Position numbers and translations under genes: made by a program. A stretch of DNA of 61,636 bases from NCBI GenBank assembly GCA_004020545.1, contig SAQE01000036.1, forward strand, positions 1 through 61,636, in the 5' to 3' direction. The stretch is from Mesorhizobium sp. (GTDB lineage Bacteria; Pseudomonadota; Alphaproteobacteria; Rhizobiales; Rhizobiaceae). Position 1 is the stretch's first letter. Each line of letters begins with the position of its first letter. Positions 9,061 through 17,794 of this stretch are shown one piece after another. The notes under the pieces are model-generated. The model made no database searches. It was not told the DNA's origin and saw only the letters and a list, made by a program, of their open reading frames with translations.

Positions 9061-10137
9061 ATGAAATCCGTGTTTCGCCGTTGTGCGCTTGCGGCCGTCG
9101 TCACCGTCGGCGCCGGTGCGGCCTATGCGCTTGCCGAGGGCGGCGGCGATCTCGTCGTCTTCGACTGGTCGGGCTATGAGGACCCGCTGCTGCATCCGGC
9201 CTACACCGCCAAATACGGCGCCGAGCCGAGCTTCTCCTTCTTCGGCGATGAGGACGAAGCCTTCGAGAAGATGCGCGCCGGCTTCAAGGCCGACATCGCC
9301 CATCCTTGCTCGCAGAGCGTGGTGAAGTGGCGCGAGGCCGGCCTGCTGCAGCCGCTCGACACCTCGAAGATCGCCGGCTGGAAGGACCTCAATCCCGGCA
9401 TCATGGCGATGAAGGATCTTGCCACCACCGCCGACGGCAAGGCGTGGTTCATGCCCTTCGACTGGGGCAACACCTCGCTGCTCTATCGCACCGACAAGGT
9501 GACGGCGGAAGAGGCGCAATCGCTGAAAGTGTTCGCCGATCCCAAGTTCAAGGGCCGCGTCACCATCGGCGACAATGTCGACGATGCGTATGCGCTGGCA
9601 AGCCTGGTCATCGGGCTGAAGGACTGGACCAAGATGACCGACGAGCAGTTCAGCCAAGCTTCCGCCTTCCTGCGCGACGTGCACAAGAACATCCGCTTCT
9701 ACTGGACCGACGACACCGACCTCAACCAGGCCTTCACCGGCAACGAGGTCGATCTGGTCTGGGGCTGGAACGAGACCTATGTGACGCTGAAAGGACAAGG
9801 ACTGCCGATCGAGATGAACCGCAACACCAAGGAAGGCCTGTCGACCTGGGTGTGCGGCTATGTGCTGATGAAGGACGCGCCGGGCAAGCTCGACCAGGCC
9901 TATGATTTTCTGAACGCCGTCAACGCGCCCGACGTTTCGGAGTATATGGTGAAAACCTTCGGCTACGGCCACGGTAACAATGCCGGCATGGCGGCGATGG
10001 ACCGGAAGCTGCTCACCGACCGCGGTTTCGACAATCTCGACAAGTTCCTCGATAAGACACTGTTCCAGCGGCCGGTCGCGCCGGAGCTCAAGCAGCGGAT
10101 GGTTGCCGAGTTCGAGAAGATCAAGGCCGGCTATTGA
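9061..10137 (+). CDS. PotD/PotF-like ABC transporter substrate-binding protein (copy 2)
   Basis: A 358-residue paralogue of the preceding gene. It has a signal peptide (MKSVFRRCALAAVVTVGAG, cleavage about residue 25) and a mature start DLVVFDWSGYEDP. Long stretches are identical to copy 1 (for example SFFGDEDEAFEKMRAGFKAD and LLQPLDTSKI), so the pair arose by tandem duplication. The ligand-contacting C-terminal half differs more, for example in the region after residue 220, suggesting different specificities. The stop codon overlaps the TTG start of the amine oxidase, linking uptake with oxidation. Confidence 0.9.
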   Translation: MKSVFRRCALAAVVTVGAGAAYALAEGGGDLVVFDWSGYEDPLLHPAYTAKYGAEPSFSFFGDEDEAFEKMRAGFKADIAHPCSQSVVKWREAGLLQPLDTSKIAGWKDLNPGIMAMKDLATTADGKAWFMPFDWGNTSLLYRTDKVTAEEAQSLKVFADPKFKGRVTIGDNVDDAYALASLVIGLKDWTKMTDEQFSQASAFLRDVHKNIRFYWTDDTDLNQAFTGNEVDLVWGWNETYVTLKGQGLPIEMNRNTKEGLSTWVCGYVLMKDAPGKLDQAYDFLNAVNAPDVSEYMVKTFGYGHGNNAGMAAMDRKLLTDRGFDNLDKFLDKTLFQRPVAPELKQRMVAEFEKIKAGY

Positions 10138-11432
10138 GCAGCAAAACCGAAAGGACCGACGTCATAGTCGTCGGCGCCGGTTTTACCGGCCTGTCGGCTG
10201 CGCTAGAATTGAAGCGCGCCGGCGTCGATTTCCTCGTCCTGGAAGCACGCGACCGCGTCGGCGGCCGTGTGGAAGCCATGCGAAACGGGCTCGGTGAGCT
10301 GATCGACAGCGGCGGCCAGTTCTTGTGCGAGGACATGCCGGAACTGATGGCGTTGGCCAAGGCGCGCGGCAAGACATTCGTCGAGACCTATGTCGATGGC
10401 GAATTCATTACCCACCCATCGATGTCCGTCGAGGAAGCCGAGCGGACCTACCGGATCGCGATGGCGATCCGCGAGCGCATGAACGGGATCGAGCCAGACG
10501 ATCCCTCGATCACCGGGCTGACCGTCGCGACATGGCTCGAACGCCAGAAGGACACGGCCGACGCCAAGGCCGCCTTTCGTTCGATGATCGAGGGCCTGTG
10601 GTGCCTGGCGCTGGACAAGGTGCCGTTGTGGCACCTGATCGACAACGATCGCCGCATCACCAACGAGGTGTTCGAACTGCAATATTTCTTGCGCGAAACC
10701 ATGCAGTCGCTGGCCGACGATCTGGCGGGTGATCTCGGCGACCGGCTGCGGCTCAATGAGGCGGTGACGCGCATCGAGCATGGATCGGATGGCGTTCGCG
10801 CAACCACCGCCGGGGACATCATCGAGGCGCGCGCAATGCTGGTCGCGCTGCCGCCCGCAACGGCCTCGAAGGTGGATTTCGCACCTGCCTTGCCACCGGC
10901 CTTGGCGAAGGCCTTAGGCGTTTGGGAGAGTGGCGCGGTGATCAAGATCCTGGTGCGCTATGCCAGGCCATTCTGGCGCGAGCGGAATCTGCGCGGCATG
11001 GTCATGTGGCGCGATCAGCCGGGGCTGTTTGCCTGCGACGCCAGCAAGGATCTCGACCATGCCGCGCTTATCGTCTTCATCGGCGGGCCTCTTGCGCTGC
11101 GCTGGCACGAACTGGACCAGACGGCGCTGCGCGCCGAGGTGACGGCGAGGCTGGTGAAAGCGCTCGGCCCGGAAGCGGCGGACATCGTCGATTTCAGCTC
11201 ACGCGACTGGACGCATGACCGTTGGAGCGGCGGCGCCTACAGCGACCTCATCATCGACGCCACGGCGAGGAACGCCGAGCGCACCATCCTTGCCGGCGCG
11301 CCGCCGGTCTATTTCTCGGCTTCGGAACTCTCGCCGTCTTTTCCCGGCTATGTCGAAGGCGCGATCGTAGCAGGGCGTATCGCCGCCAGGAAAATTCAGT
11401 CGGCCATCGCCACCAGCGCCTCGGGATCGTAG
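10134..11432 (+). CDS. Flavin-containing amine oxidase family protein
   Basis: A 432-residue flavoprotein of the monoamine oxidase family. The FAD motif VVGAGFTGLSAALELKRAG is followed by VLEARDRVGGRVEAM, a diagnostic stretch for amine oxidases, and the C-terminal FAD segment includes SFPGYVEGAIVAG. It starts at TTG overlapping the upstream stop (TTGA), so translation is coupled to the second binding protein. It probably oxidises a primary or secondary amine brought in by the adjacent importer, giving an aldehyde. The class III aminotransferase nearby is an alternative route for amine removal. Its 3' end overlaps the convergent ATPase gene by 37 bases. Confidence 0.88.
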   Translation: MSSKTERTDVIVVGAGFTGLSAALELKRAGVDFLVLEARDRVGGRVEAMRNGLGELIDSGGQFLCEDMPELMALAKARGKTFVETYVDGEFITHPSMSVEEAERTYRIAMAIRERMNGIEPDDPSITGLTVATWLERQKDTADAKAAFRSMIEGLWCLALDKVPLWHLIDNDRRITNEVFELQYFLRETMQSLADDLAGDLGDRLRLNEAVTRIEHGSDGVRATTAGDIIEARAMLVALPPATASKVDFAPALPPALAKALGVWESGAVIKILVRYARPFWRERNLRGMVMWRDQPGLFACDASKDLDHAALIVFIGGPLALRWHELDQTALRAEVTARLVKALGPEAADIVDFSSRDWTHDRWSGGAYSDLIIDATARNAERTILAGAPPVYFSASELSPSFPGYVEGAIVAGRIAARKIQSAIATSASGS

Positions 11433-12514
11433 GCGAGGCGGATCGGCGCGCCGACCGGAATGTCGTCGGCGCCGAAATCGTTGGTCTCGGTCACCGAGAG
11501 CGGTTTTTCCAACCCCGGGATCTCGACGATCAGATGCGTGATCTCGCCGAAATAGTGGCGCTCGACCACCTTGCCGGCGACCTCGAACTTTGCCGACGCA
11601 TTGTCCCACAGGACACGCAAACGCTCGGGCCGAATGCCAAGGGTCGCCGCGCCGCCATTGCGCACGAAGGCTTTCGGCTTGTCGGTTTTCACGCGGCCGA
11701 AGCCAAGCGTGTCGACAACCAGCGAAGCGCCGTTCTCCGCGACGATCTGGGCTTTCACAAAATTCATCCCGCCGAGGAAGTCGGCGACCTGGCGGTTGAC
11801 CGGGCGCTGGTAGATTTCCTTGGGCGAAGCGACCTGGGCGATGCGGCCGCCAAACATGACGGCGATACGGTCCGACATCGCCAAAGCCTCATACTGGTCG
11901 TGGGTGACAAGCACGAAGGTGATGCCGACGGCCTGCTGCAGGCGGCGCAGCTCGACCTGCATCTGCTCGCGCAGCTTCTTGTCGAGCGCCGAGAGCGGCT
12001 CGTCGAGGAGCAGCACCTTCGGGCGCATGACCAGCGCGCGGGCAAGCGCGACGCGCTGACGCTGGCCGCCGGAGAGCTCGGTCGCGCGCCTCTTGCCGAG
12101 GCCGGTCAGCGAGACCTGCGCCAGCGCCTCCTCGACGCGGCGTTTTTCTTCGCCGCCCTGCAGCTTCAGGCGCTTCAGCCCATAGGCGACATTCTGCTCG
12201 ACATTGAGGTGCGGGAAGATCGCATAGCTCTGGAAGACCATGTTGGTCGGGCGGCGATTGGCGGGGATGCCGTCCATCGGCTGGCCATCGACGGCGATCG
12301 AGCCGCTGGTCGGCGTGTCGAAGCCGGCGATCATGCGCAAAAGCGTGGTCTTGCCGCAGCCGGAAGGCCCGAGCAGCGAGAAGAACTCGCCTTCCCGGAT
12401 GTTGAGCGAGGCATCGTCCAGCGCCTTGAAGGCGCCGTAGCTTCGGGTGACATCGCGGATCTCGATCATGACGCGGTCCGATTGGGTGCGCTCCGGCTGG
12501 ACCCGCTCAAGCAT
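11396..12514 (-). CDS. potA: PotA-type ABC transporter ATP-binding protein
   Basis: A 372-residue ATPase of a spermidine/putrescine-type importer. Walker A is GPSGCGKTT, the Q-loop lies in MVFQSYAIFPHL, the signature is [15 protein letters not shown], and Walker B is VLLLDEPLSALD. The C-terminal TOBE domain follows (ATLGIRPERLRVL). The chosen ATG at 12514 forms an 8-base overlap, ATGCTTGA, with the stop of the upstream permease; the longer frame upstream is rejected. It energises the two permeases upstream and probably works with the binding proteins on the plus strand. The symbol denotes family, not proven substrate. Confidence 0.88.
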   Translation of the reverse strand: MLERVQPERTQSDRVMIEIRDVTRSYGAFKALDDASLNIREGEFFSLLGPSGCGKTTLLRMIAGFDTPTSGSIAVDGQPMDGIPANRRPTNMVFQSYAIFPHLNVEQNVAYGLKRLKLQGGEEKRRVEEALAQVSLTGLGKRRATELSGGQRQRVALARALVMRPKVLLLDEPLSALDKKLREQMQVELRRLQQAVGITFVLVTHDQYEALAMSDRIAVMFGGRIAQVASPKEIYQRPVNRQVADFLGGMNFVKAQIVAENGASLVVDTLGFGRVKTDKPKAFVRNGGAATLGIRPERLRVLWDNASAKFEVAGKVVERHYFGEITHLIVEIPGLEKPLSVTETNDFGADDIPVGAPIRLAYDPEALVAMAD

Positions 12515-13328
12515 AGAGGCCTCCCTCGTTCTGGGTGCGTCTGGCCGCGCGGCGGCGCAGGATTTCGGCAACGGTCATCAGCACGAAGGACGCCACCAGC
12601 AGCAAGGTGCCAAGCGCCAGCACGCCGGGGAGCTTGGCCGCAAAGCGGAGCTGGCCCCAGATATAGATCGGCAGCGTCGCTTCGGTGCCGGTGAGGAAGA
12701 AGGCGATGATGAACTCGTCGAGCGAGATGGTGAAGCAGACGAGCAGGCTGGAGATGATCGCCGGCGCGACCATCGGCAGCGTCACACGCCGGAAGGTACC
12801 GAAGGCGCTCTCGCCGAGATCGGCGGAAGCCTCCTCGAGGCTGCGGTCGAAACCTTCGAAACCGGAGGTCAGCACCGTCATCGAATAGGGGATGCAGACC
12901 AGCACATGGCCGAGCACCACGGTGAACAGCGACAGGCTGAGGCCGAGCTGCAGCATCACCAAGAGCATCGAAATGGCGACGATCACCTCGGGCAGCACCA
13001 GCGGCGCCATGATCAACCCGTTGATGGTGCGGCGGCCGGGATAGCGGTAGCGTGTGATCGAACGGGCGGCGAGGATGCCGAGCACGGTCGACAGGATCGA
13101 GGCCGAGACGCCGACCAGAAGACTGTTCCAGGTGGCGTCGATCAGCGCCGGCGTGCGCGGCAGGTCCTCATACCAATGAAGCGTGACGCCGGAGAGCGGG
13201 AATTTCGGCGTCGCCGCGGTGTTGATCGAGAAGATCGGCAGGAAGATCACCGGCAAATAGAGAAAGGCGACGTAGAGGATGGCGTAACTCGTGAGCCAGC
13301 TTGGCAGGAAACGTCGCATCGCCGTCAT
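12507..13328 (-). CDS. potC: PotC-type ABC transporter permease
   Basis: A 273-residue inner-membrane permease with about six hydrophobic segments and the cytoplasmic EAA loop (EEASADLGESAFGTFRRV) that docks with the ATPase. The chosen ATG at 13328 overlaps the upstream permease stop by four bases (ATGA), which is stronger evidence than any upstream codon in the long open frame. It pairs with the next permease to form the translocation channel. Confidence 0.88.
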   Translation of the reverse strand: MTAMRRFLPSWLTSYAILYVAFLYLPVIFLPIFSINTAATPKFPLSGVTLHWYEDLPRTPALIDATWNSLLVGVSASILSTVLGILAARSITRYRYPGRRTINGLIMAPLVLPEVIVAISMLLVMLQLGLSLSLFTVVLGHVLVCIPYSMTVLTSGFEGFDRSLEEASADLGESAFGTFRRVTLPMVAPAIISSLLVCFTISLDEFIIAFFLTGTEATLPIYIWGQLRFAAKLPGVLALGTLLLVASFVLMTVAEILRRRAARRTQNEGGLYA

Positions 13329-14242
13329 CGCGCCAGCCTCTGGATAGCGCGAATGACCAGCACGGTGGCGCCGGCCATTAGCGAGACGATGACCATGGTG
13401 GTGACCGAGAGCGCGGCGCCGAGCGGCCAGTTCGACGCCTTGCCGAACTGCGCCTGGATGGCGTTGGCGATCATGACGCCGTCCTTGCCGCCGACCAGCT
13501 TCGGCGTGACATAATCGCCGACGGTCGGGATCATGACGATCAGCGCGGCCGAGATGACGCCGGGCGCCGACAGCGGCAAGGTCACGCGCAGGAAGGAGCG
13601 CAGCGGCCCGTCGCCGAGGTCGGTCGCCGCTTCGACAAGCGTGCGGTCGACCTTCTCCAGCGAAACGAAGATCGGCAGGATGGCGAAGGTCGCCCAAGCG
13701 TGGGTGAGCGTGATGATGACGGCGCTGGAATTGTAGAGCAGCGCCGTCGACGGCTCGTGGATGATGCCGAGCCCTATCAGTCCGGAATTGAGCACGCCGT
13801 TATAGCCGAGGATCACCTTCCACGACATCACGCGCAGCAGGTAGCTGGTCCAGAACGGGATGGTGATGAGGAACAGCCAGAGACTCTTGTGGCGGCCGCC
13901 ATGGAAGGAAATGAAATAGGCGATCGGGTAGGCGAGGATCACTGTCAGCGCACTGACCGTCAGCGAGATGTAGAGCGAGCGCCAGAGAAGGTCGCGGTAG
14001 ATCGGCTCGGTGAGCGCGATCCGATAGTTCTCCAGCGTGAATGTGTGATCGATGGTGAGATAGTCCTGCGTCCAGAAGGAATGGGCGATGACGACCAGGA
14101 TCGGCAGGACGAGAAGGATGAGCGCGTAGAGGAAGGTCGGGCTGATCAGCGCAAAGCCCTGGACGGCTTCCGATTGCAGAAGGGGACTTCGTCTGGCTCC
14201 CGCCACGCGCAGCGGCGGCGACCCTTCCGCAGCCACCGTCAT
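13325..14242 (-). CDS. potB: PotB-type ABC transporter permease
   Basis: A 305-residue permease with an extended N-terminus and about six membrane segments. The EAA-loop is VEAATDLGDGPLRSFLRV. The start at ATG 14242 (MTVAAEG) is chosen; an in-frame upstream extension of 28 residues looks non-coding. It is the first gene of the minus-strand importer operon. Its control region, 14243-14526, is shared with the divergent aminotransferase and holds operator site B, so uptake and transamination can be co-regulated. Confidence 0.87.
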   Translation of the reverse strand: MTVAAEGSPPLRVAGARRSPLLQSEAVQGFALISPTFLYALILLVLPILVVIAHSFWTQDYLTIDHTFTLENYRIALTEPIYRDLLWRSLYISLTVSALTVILAYPIAYFISFHGGRHKSLWLFLITIPFWTSYLLRVMSWKVILGYNGVLNSGLIGLGIIHEPSTALLYNSSAVIITLTHAWATFAILPIFVSLEKVDRTLVEAATDLGDGPLRSFLRVTLPLSAPGVISAALIVMIPTVGDYVTPKLVGGKDGVMIANAIQAQFGKASNWPLGAALSVTTMVIVSLMAGATVLVIRAIQRLAR

Positions 14243-14392
14243 TGCAGCGCTCCGGGCGTGATTGCAGTTGCTGGCTCGGACTGTCCCGCCATGCGGCCTT
14301 CCCATTAACCGGCGCCGTGTTCCCAATTCTTATGCCTCGAGCAATCGCTCACTGGCTTGCCGGCTTTCTTTCATCATGAGCGTATCCGCTGA

Positions 14393-14439
14393 TTGAAATC
14401 AAGCGCTATTTCTGTAATATTGATTGAACGGACATTCAA
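14393..14439 (+). promoter_or_regulatory. Promoter and TetR-type operator, site B, before the aminotransferase
   Basis: A sigma-70-like promoter TTGAAA (14393-14398), 16-base spacer, TAATAT (14415-14420) faces the aminotransferase gene. Three bases after the -10 lies TTGAACGGACATTCAA (14424-14439), which shares the TTGAA-N6-TTCAA form and the CATTCAA half of site C. A repressor here would sit on the transcription start. It lies in the divergent region with the potBCA operon. I did not find an equally clear promoter on that side. Confidence 0.6.
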
Positions 14440-14526
14440 AATGAAGCGACGAAAAGCCGATTTTCAAGGGTTTGCCGCTTTGTTTCTGTCCAAGAAAAAT
14501 CGGCAACCGAACGATGCGAGGCTAAC

Positions 14527-15936
14527 ATGGCGGCTCAAAGCAAGATCAGCGAGATCATCGAGGACGGCGACGACGCGGTCGAGCTTGCCAAGCGTCATCT
14601 CGTCCAGCCTTGGCCCTATGCCGGCTCGGTCGGCGCCGAGGCGCGGGCGCTGATCGGCGGAGGCGACGGCATCTACGTCACCGACGCTTCCGGAAAGCGG
14701 CTGATCGACGGGCCGGCCGGCATGTGGTGCATCAATGTCGGCCATCGCCGCGAGGAGCTGGCGAGGGTGATGTACGACCAGGCAATGGCGCTCTCCTACA
14801 ACACGCCCTGGTACACGATGAATGCGCCGTCGGCCGAGCTCGCCAGGCGCATCGCCGACGCCGCTCCCGGCGACCTCAGCCATACCTTCTTCACCACCGG
14901 CGGCTCGTCGGCTGTTGAGACGGCGCTGCGCTTCATGCAGTTCTACAACAACGTCCGCGGCCGCCCGGAGAAGAAGCTGATCCTCAGCCGTGGCGGCGCC
15001 TATCACGGCTCGACCTATCTGTCGGCCTCGCTTAACGGCCGTCCGCGCGACCGCGACTGGATGGACGGCGCCGACGAACTGGTGGTGAAGCTATCTTCGC
15101 CCGATCCGTTCCGGCGGCCGAAGGACATGAGCATCGCCGCCTTCGCCGATTTCCTCGTCGACCAGTTCCGTGACACCGTCGCGCGCGTCGGCGCCGATCG
15201 GATCGGCGCCTTTGTCGGCGAGCCGGTGCAAGCGTCCGGCGGCGTTGTCGTACCGCCTGACGGGTATCTCAAGCGCATCCGCGAGATCTGTCGCGAGAAC
15301 GATATCCTTTTTGTCTCCGACGAGGTGGTGACCGGCTTCGGGCGGCTCGGGCACGTCTTTGCCTCGGGCGACGTGTTCGGTATCGACCCGGACATGATCA
15401 CCTTCGCCAAGGGCGTCACCTCGGGCTATTTCCCGCTCGGCGGCGTCATCATCTCGGAGCGGCTGCTGGAGGAGCTGCGCCGGTCCAACCATCCCGACGC
15501 GCTGTTCGGCCATGGCTTGACCTACACCAGTCATCCGATCGGCTGTGCGGTGGCGTTGAAGAACCTCGACCTCCTGGAAGGAGGCGTGCTTCAGCATGCA
15601 CGCGAGATCGCGCCCTATTTTCAGGCGCGGCTGAAGACGCTGGAGGAGCTGCCGCTGGTCGGCGAGGTGCGCGGCGTCGGCCTGATGGCTTGCGTCGAAT
15701 GCGTCGCCGACCGCGAGAGCAAGAACCCGCTACAGCTCGACAAGGATGTCGGAAAACGCATCGACGCGCATTGCCACGAGCTCGGCTTGCTCGTCCGGCC
15801 GCTGATCAACATGTGCGTGATGTCGCCGCCGCTGATCATCAGCCGCGAGCAGGTCGACGACATGGTCGCCATCCTGCGCGAGGGGATTTCGCGGACCATG
15901 GATGATCTCAGGAAAGAAGGGGTCTGGCGGGGGTGA
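14527..15936 (+). CDS. Class III aminotransferase (omega-amino acid/amine aminotransferase)
   Basis: A 469-residue PLP enzyme of fold type I, class III. Recognisable parts are the FFTTGGSSAVETALRF cofactor-phosphate segment, the conserved aspartate in FVSDEVVTGFGRLG, and the Schiff-base lysine K295 in FAKGVTSGYFPLGG. Family members move the amino group from omega-amino acids, diamines or polyamines to pyruvate or 2-oxoglutarate. The start ATG follows a GAGG site. Preceded by operator site B and divergent from the amine importer, it is probably the catabolic transaminase for the imported compound. Exact substrate is unknown. Confidence 0.9.
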   Translation: MAAQSKISEIIEDGDDAVELAKRHLVQPWPYAGSVGAEARALIGGGDGIYVTDASGKRLIDGPAGMWCINVGHRREELARVMYDQAMALSYNTPWYTMNAPSAELARRIADAAPGDLSHTFFTTGGSSAVETALRFMQFYNNVRGRPEKKLILSRGGAYHGSTYLSASLNGRPRDRDWMDGADELVVKLSSPDPFRRPKDMSIAAFADFLVDQFRDTVARVGADRIGAFVGEPVQASGGVVVPPDGYLKRIREICRENDILFVSDEVVTGFGRLGHVFASGDVFGIDPDMITFAKGVTSGYFPLGGVIISERLLEELRRSNHPDALFGHGLTYTSHPIGCAVALKNLDLLEGGVLQHAREIAPYFQARLKTLEELPLVGEVRGVGLMACVECVADRESKNPLQLDKDVGKRIDAHCHELGLLVRPLINMCVMSPPLIISREQVDDMVAILREGISRTMDDLRKEGVWRG

Positions 15937-15943
15937 CGTTCTT

Positions 15944-16123
15944 CCTTCTCCCCGTTTCACGGGGAGAAGGTGCCCGAAGGGCGGATGAGGGGCGGCGCCG
16001 ACCTTGGCGATTGGCCGTGGCCGCCGGACTTCAGAAGCTATCGCCCGGCTGAAACGATAATCTCATAAGCCGGCGCTGCCCTCACCTGCCTGCCGGCATC
16101 CTCTCCCCGTAGAACGGGGAGAG
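15944..16123. repeat. Palindromic intergenic repeat element, type 2
   Basis: Two related hairpins bracket about 130 bases: CCTTCTCCCCGT-TTC-ACGGGGAGAAGG (15944-15970) and CTCTCCCCGT-AGA-ACGGGGAGAG (16101-16123). Inner flanks (GGTGCCCGAAGGGCGGATGAGG and the CCTCACCTGCC side) are partly complementary, so the whole folds back on itself. It fills the gap between two convergent genes, where it may act as a bidirectional stop although no T-tract is present. It differs from the type 1 repeat. Confidence 0.75.
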
Positions 16124-16131
16124 GGACGCTC

Positions 16132-17334
16132 TCATCCCCTCGACCTCAGCGCGTCGTTCAATCCCCACATGTCCTTTTCCTCGGGCGCCGTCTCCAGGTT
16201 CAGCACCGGGACCTGCCTGCGCAGGTGGTCGTGATGGGTGCGCACGCCATATTCGAGGTCGGAGAGGTAGAACCCTCCGAAGGCTTCCGACAGCATGGAT
16301 TCGTTCGACCAGACCGAAAGCTGGACATCCTCGTTCATCGTGTCGCGGTCGATGCGGTAGGCGAGGTAACGCGCCGCCGCCTGCTCCCTGGTCTCGTCCG
16401 GATAGCGGTAGACCGCACCGCGCAGCAGCGTCTCGCCGGTCGACAGCGGGAACTCCTGATAGAACTGCACCGATTCCGGCATGATCGACAGCGCATTGTT
16501 GGGGAAGATGCCGTAATAGATCCAGGCCCGGCGCAGGTGCTCCGGCAAGTGCGCCGGCTCGGGCGCGATCCTGATGTACTGGCCGACGCTCCAGCGCCGT
16601 CCGGCATGCGGGTTGTAGGTGGCGAAGGACCGCGACACGCCATTGATGAAAGGCTCGTCGAAATAGGTCGCGCCATAGAGGTCCTGCAGCGCCGGATGCG
16701 CCATGGCGACGTGGTAGCCTTCATTGTCGACGTCGCGCACCGACTTCCAGTTGACCGGCGATTTCTGCGTCCAGATGCCCCAGGATGGCACCATGTCGGC
16801 AACGTGATAGTGGGCGATCTCCGCCTCGATCGGCTTCAAGAGCTCGGCTACCGAAGGCTGCGGGCCACCCTTGCGGAAACGAATGAAGATGAAGCCCATC
16901 CAGATTTCGAGGTCGAGCGGCATCAGGCCGAACTCGGTCTTGTCGAGCTCGGGGAAAGAGCGCGGGCGCGCCGCGCCGCGCAGCGTGCCGTCGAGATTGT
17001 AGACCCAGCCGTGGAACGGGCAGACCAACGCGTTCTTGCAGGTGCCCCGGCTGTCGGCGACGACGCGGCTGCCGCGATGACGGCACATGTTGTTGAAGGC
17101 GCGCACGACGCCGTCCTTGCCGCGCACGATCAGCGCGCGCTCGCCGATAACGTCCATGGTCAGATAATCGCCTGCATTCGGCACGTCGGAGACGTGGCCG
17201 GCGATCTGCCAGTGATTGCGGAAGACGTATTCCTTCTCGAGTTCGAGAAGCGCGTTGGAGTGATAACTCCACCCCGGCAAGCCCCGCCGGTCCCAATCGT
17301 TGGGGATCGCCACGTCACGGAGGTGCGGGTTCAT
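16132..17334 (-). CDS. Rieske [2Fe-2S] non-haem iron oxygenase, alpha subunit
   Basis: A 400-residue terminal oxygenase. The Rieske cluster ligands are C84-x-H86 and C105-x2-H108 (CRHRGS and CPFHGW). The mononuclear iron site is E-x2-H208-x4-H213 (NEGYHVAMAH), followed by the C-terminal catalytic domain. The pattern matches demethylases of quaternary amines such as glycine betaine or stachydrine oxygenases as much as ring-hydroxylating dioxygenases. The island context favours the former. No reductase gene is adjacent, so electrons must come from a partner elsewhere. ATG 17334 is chosen: the upstream ATG at 17364 lies inside the operator. Confidence 0.9.
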   Translation of the reverse strand: MNPHLRDVAIPNDWDRRGLPGWSYHSNALLELEKEYVFRNHWQIAGHVSDVPNAGDYLTMDVIGERALIVRGKDGVVRAFNNMCRHRGSRVVADSRGTCKNALVCPFHGWVYNLDGTLRGAARPRSFPELDKTEFGLMPLDLEIWMGFIFIRFRKGGPQPSVAELLKPIEAEIAHYHVADMVPSWGIWTQKSPVNWKSVRDVDNEGYHVAMAHPALQDLYGATYFDEPFINGVSRSFATYNPHAGRRWSVGQYIRIAPEPAHLPEHLRRAWIYYGIFPNNALSIMPESVQFYQEFPLSTGETLLRGAVYRYPDETREQAAARYLAYRIDRDTMNEDVQLSVWSNESMLSEAFGGFYLSDLEYGVRTHHDHLRRQVPVLNLETAPEEKDMWGLNDALRSRG

Positions 17335-17352
17335 GGAAGTGCTCTTTTTTTG

Positions 17353-17396
17353 TTGAATGATCATTCAATAAAAGCATATTTTATATTGAAATGCAA
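17353..17396 (-). promoter_or_regulatory. Promoter and TetR-type operator, site C, before the Rieske oxygenase
   Basis: Reading toward the oxygenase: TTGCAT (17391-17396), a 17-base spacer, then TTTTAT (17368-17373), immediately followed by the perfect palindrome TTGAATGATCATTCAA (17353-17368). The operator overlaps the end of the -10 and the expected start of transcription, the same layout as site B. It is the most symmetric of the three sites and probably the best binding site. Confidence 0.65.
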
Positions 17397-17794
17397 TGGC
17401 TTGTGAAAATATGGAAAACCCATGGCGGTGGGTTTGACCTCGCCCGGGCCGAGAAAATCCCGGAAAATCCGGGCCTTAGTCAGGGATGTGGAACAGCGGG
17501 TCCGGCCGCGGATTCGGGCGTTGCGAGAGGGTCCATTTCGGCACCTCCCGCGCTCCGGATGACCGCGACGGCCATGGCAATTCGGCGCCTGTGTGAGGTC
17601 GCTTACAGTCCGCCGCATCCGACAGGCGCATGTGTTTCTTTCGTAAACCAGAGGCGGTGAACGCTCGCCGGTCCCAAGCAGGAACAAAAGCGGCCGGCCC
17701 TGTTTCAATCCTGTTACACGGCCGATCGCACCCAATCATTCGGCTGTTACCTGGCGCGATTATGTTCGTTTCATAAGGAAAAGAAAGATAACGA
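17397..17794. other. Intergenic region without a credible gene
   Basis: About 400 bases between the divergent oxygenase and the 140-residue gene. Both strands are open in places but the translations look random and lack ribosome-binding sites. A small CCGG-type hairpin near 17459-17474 and an AAGGAAAAG purine run before 17795 are the only features noted. Confidence 0.5.

Noticed and set aside
17364-17364. ATG 17364 as start of the Rieske oxygenase
   Set aside because: It falls within the operator palindrome and would place the start codon at the transcription start; ATG 17334 is more plausible.
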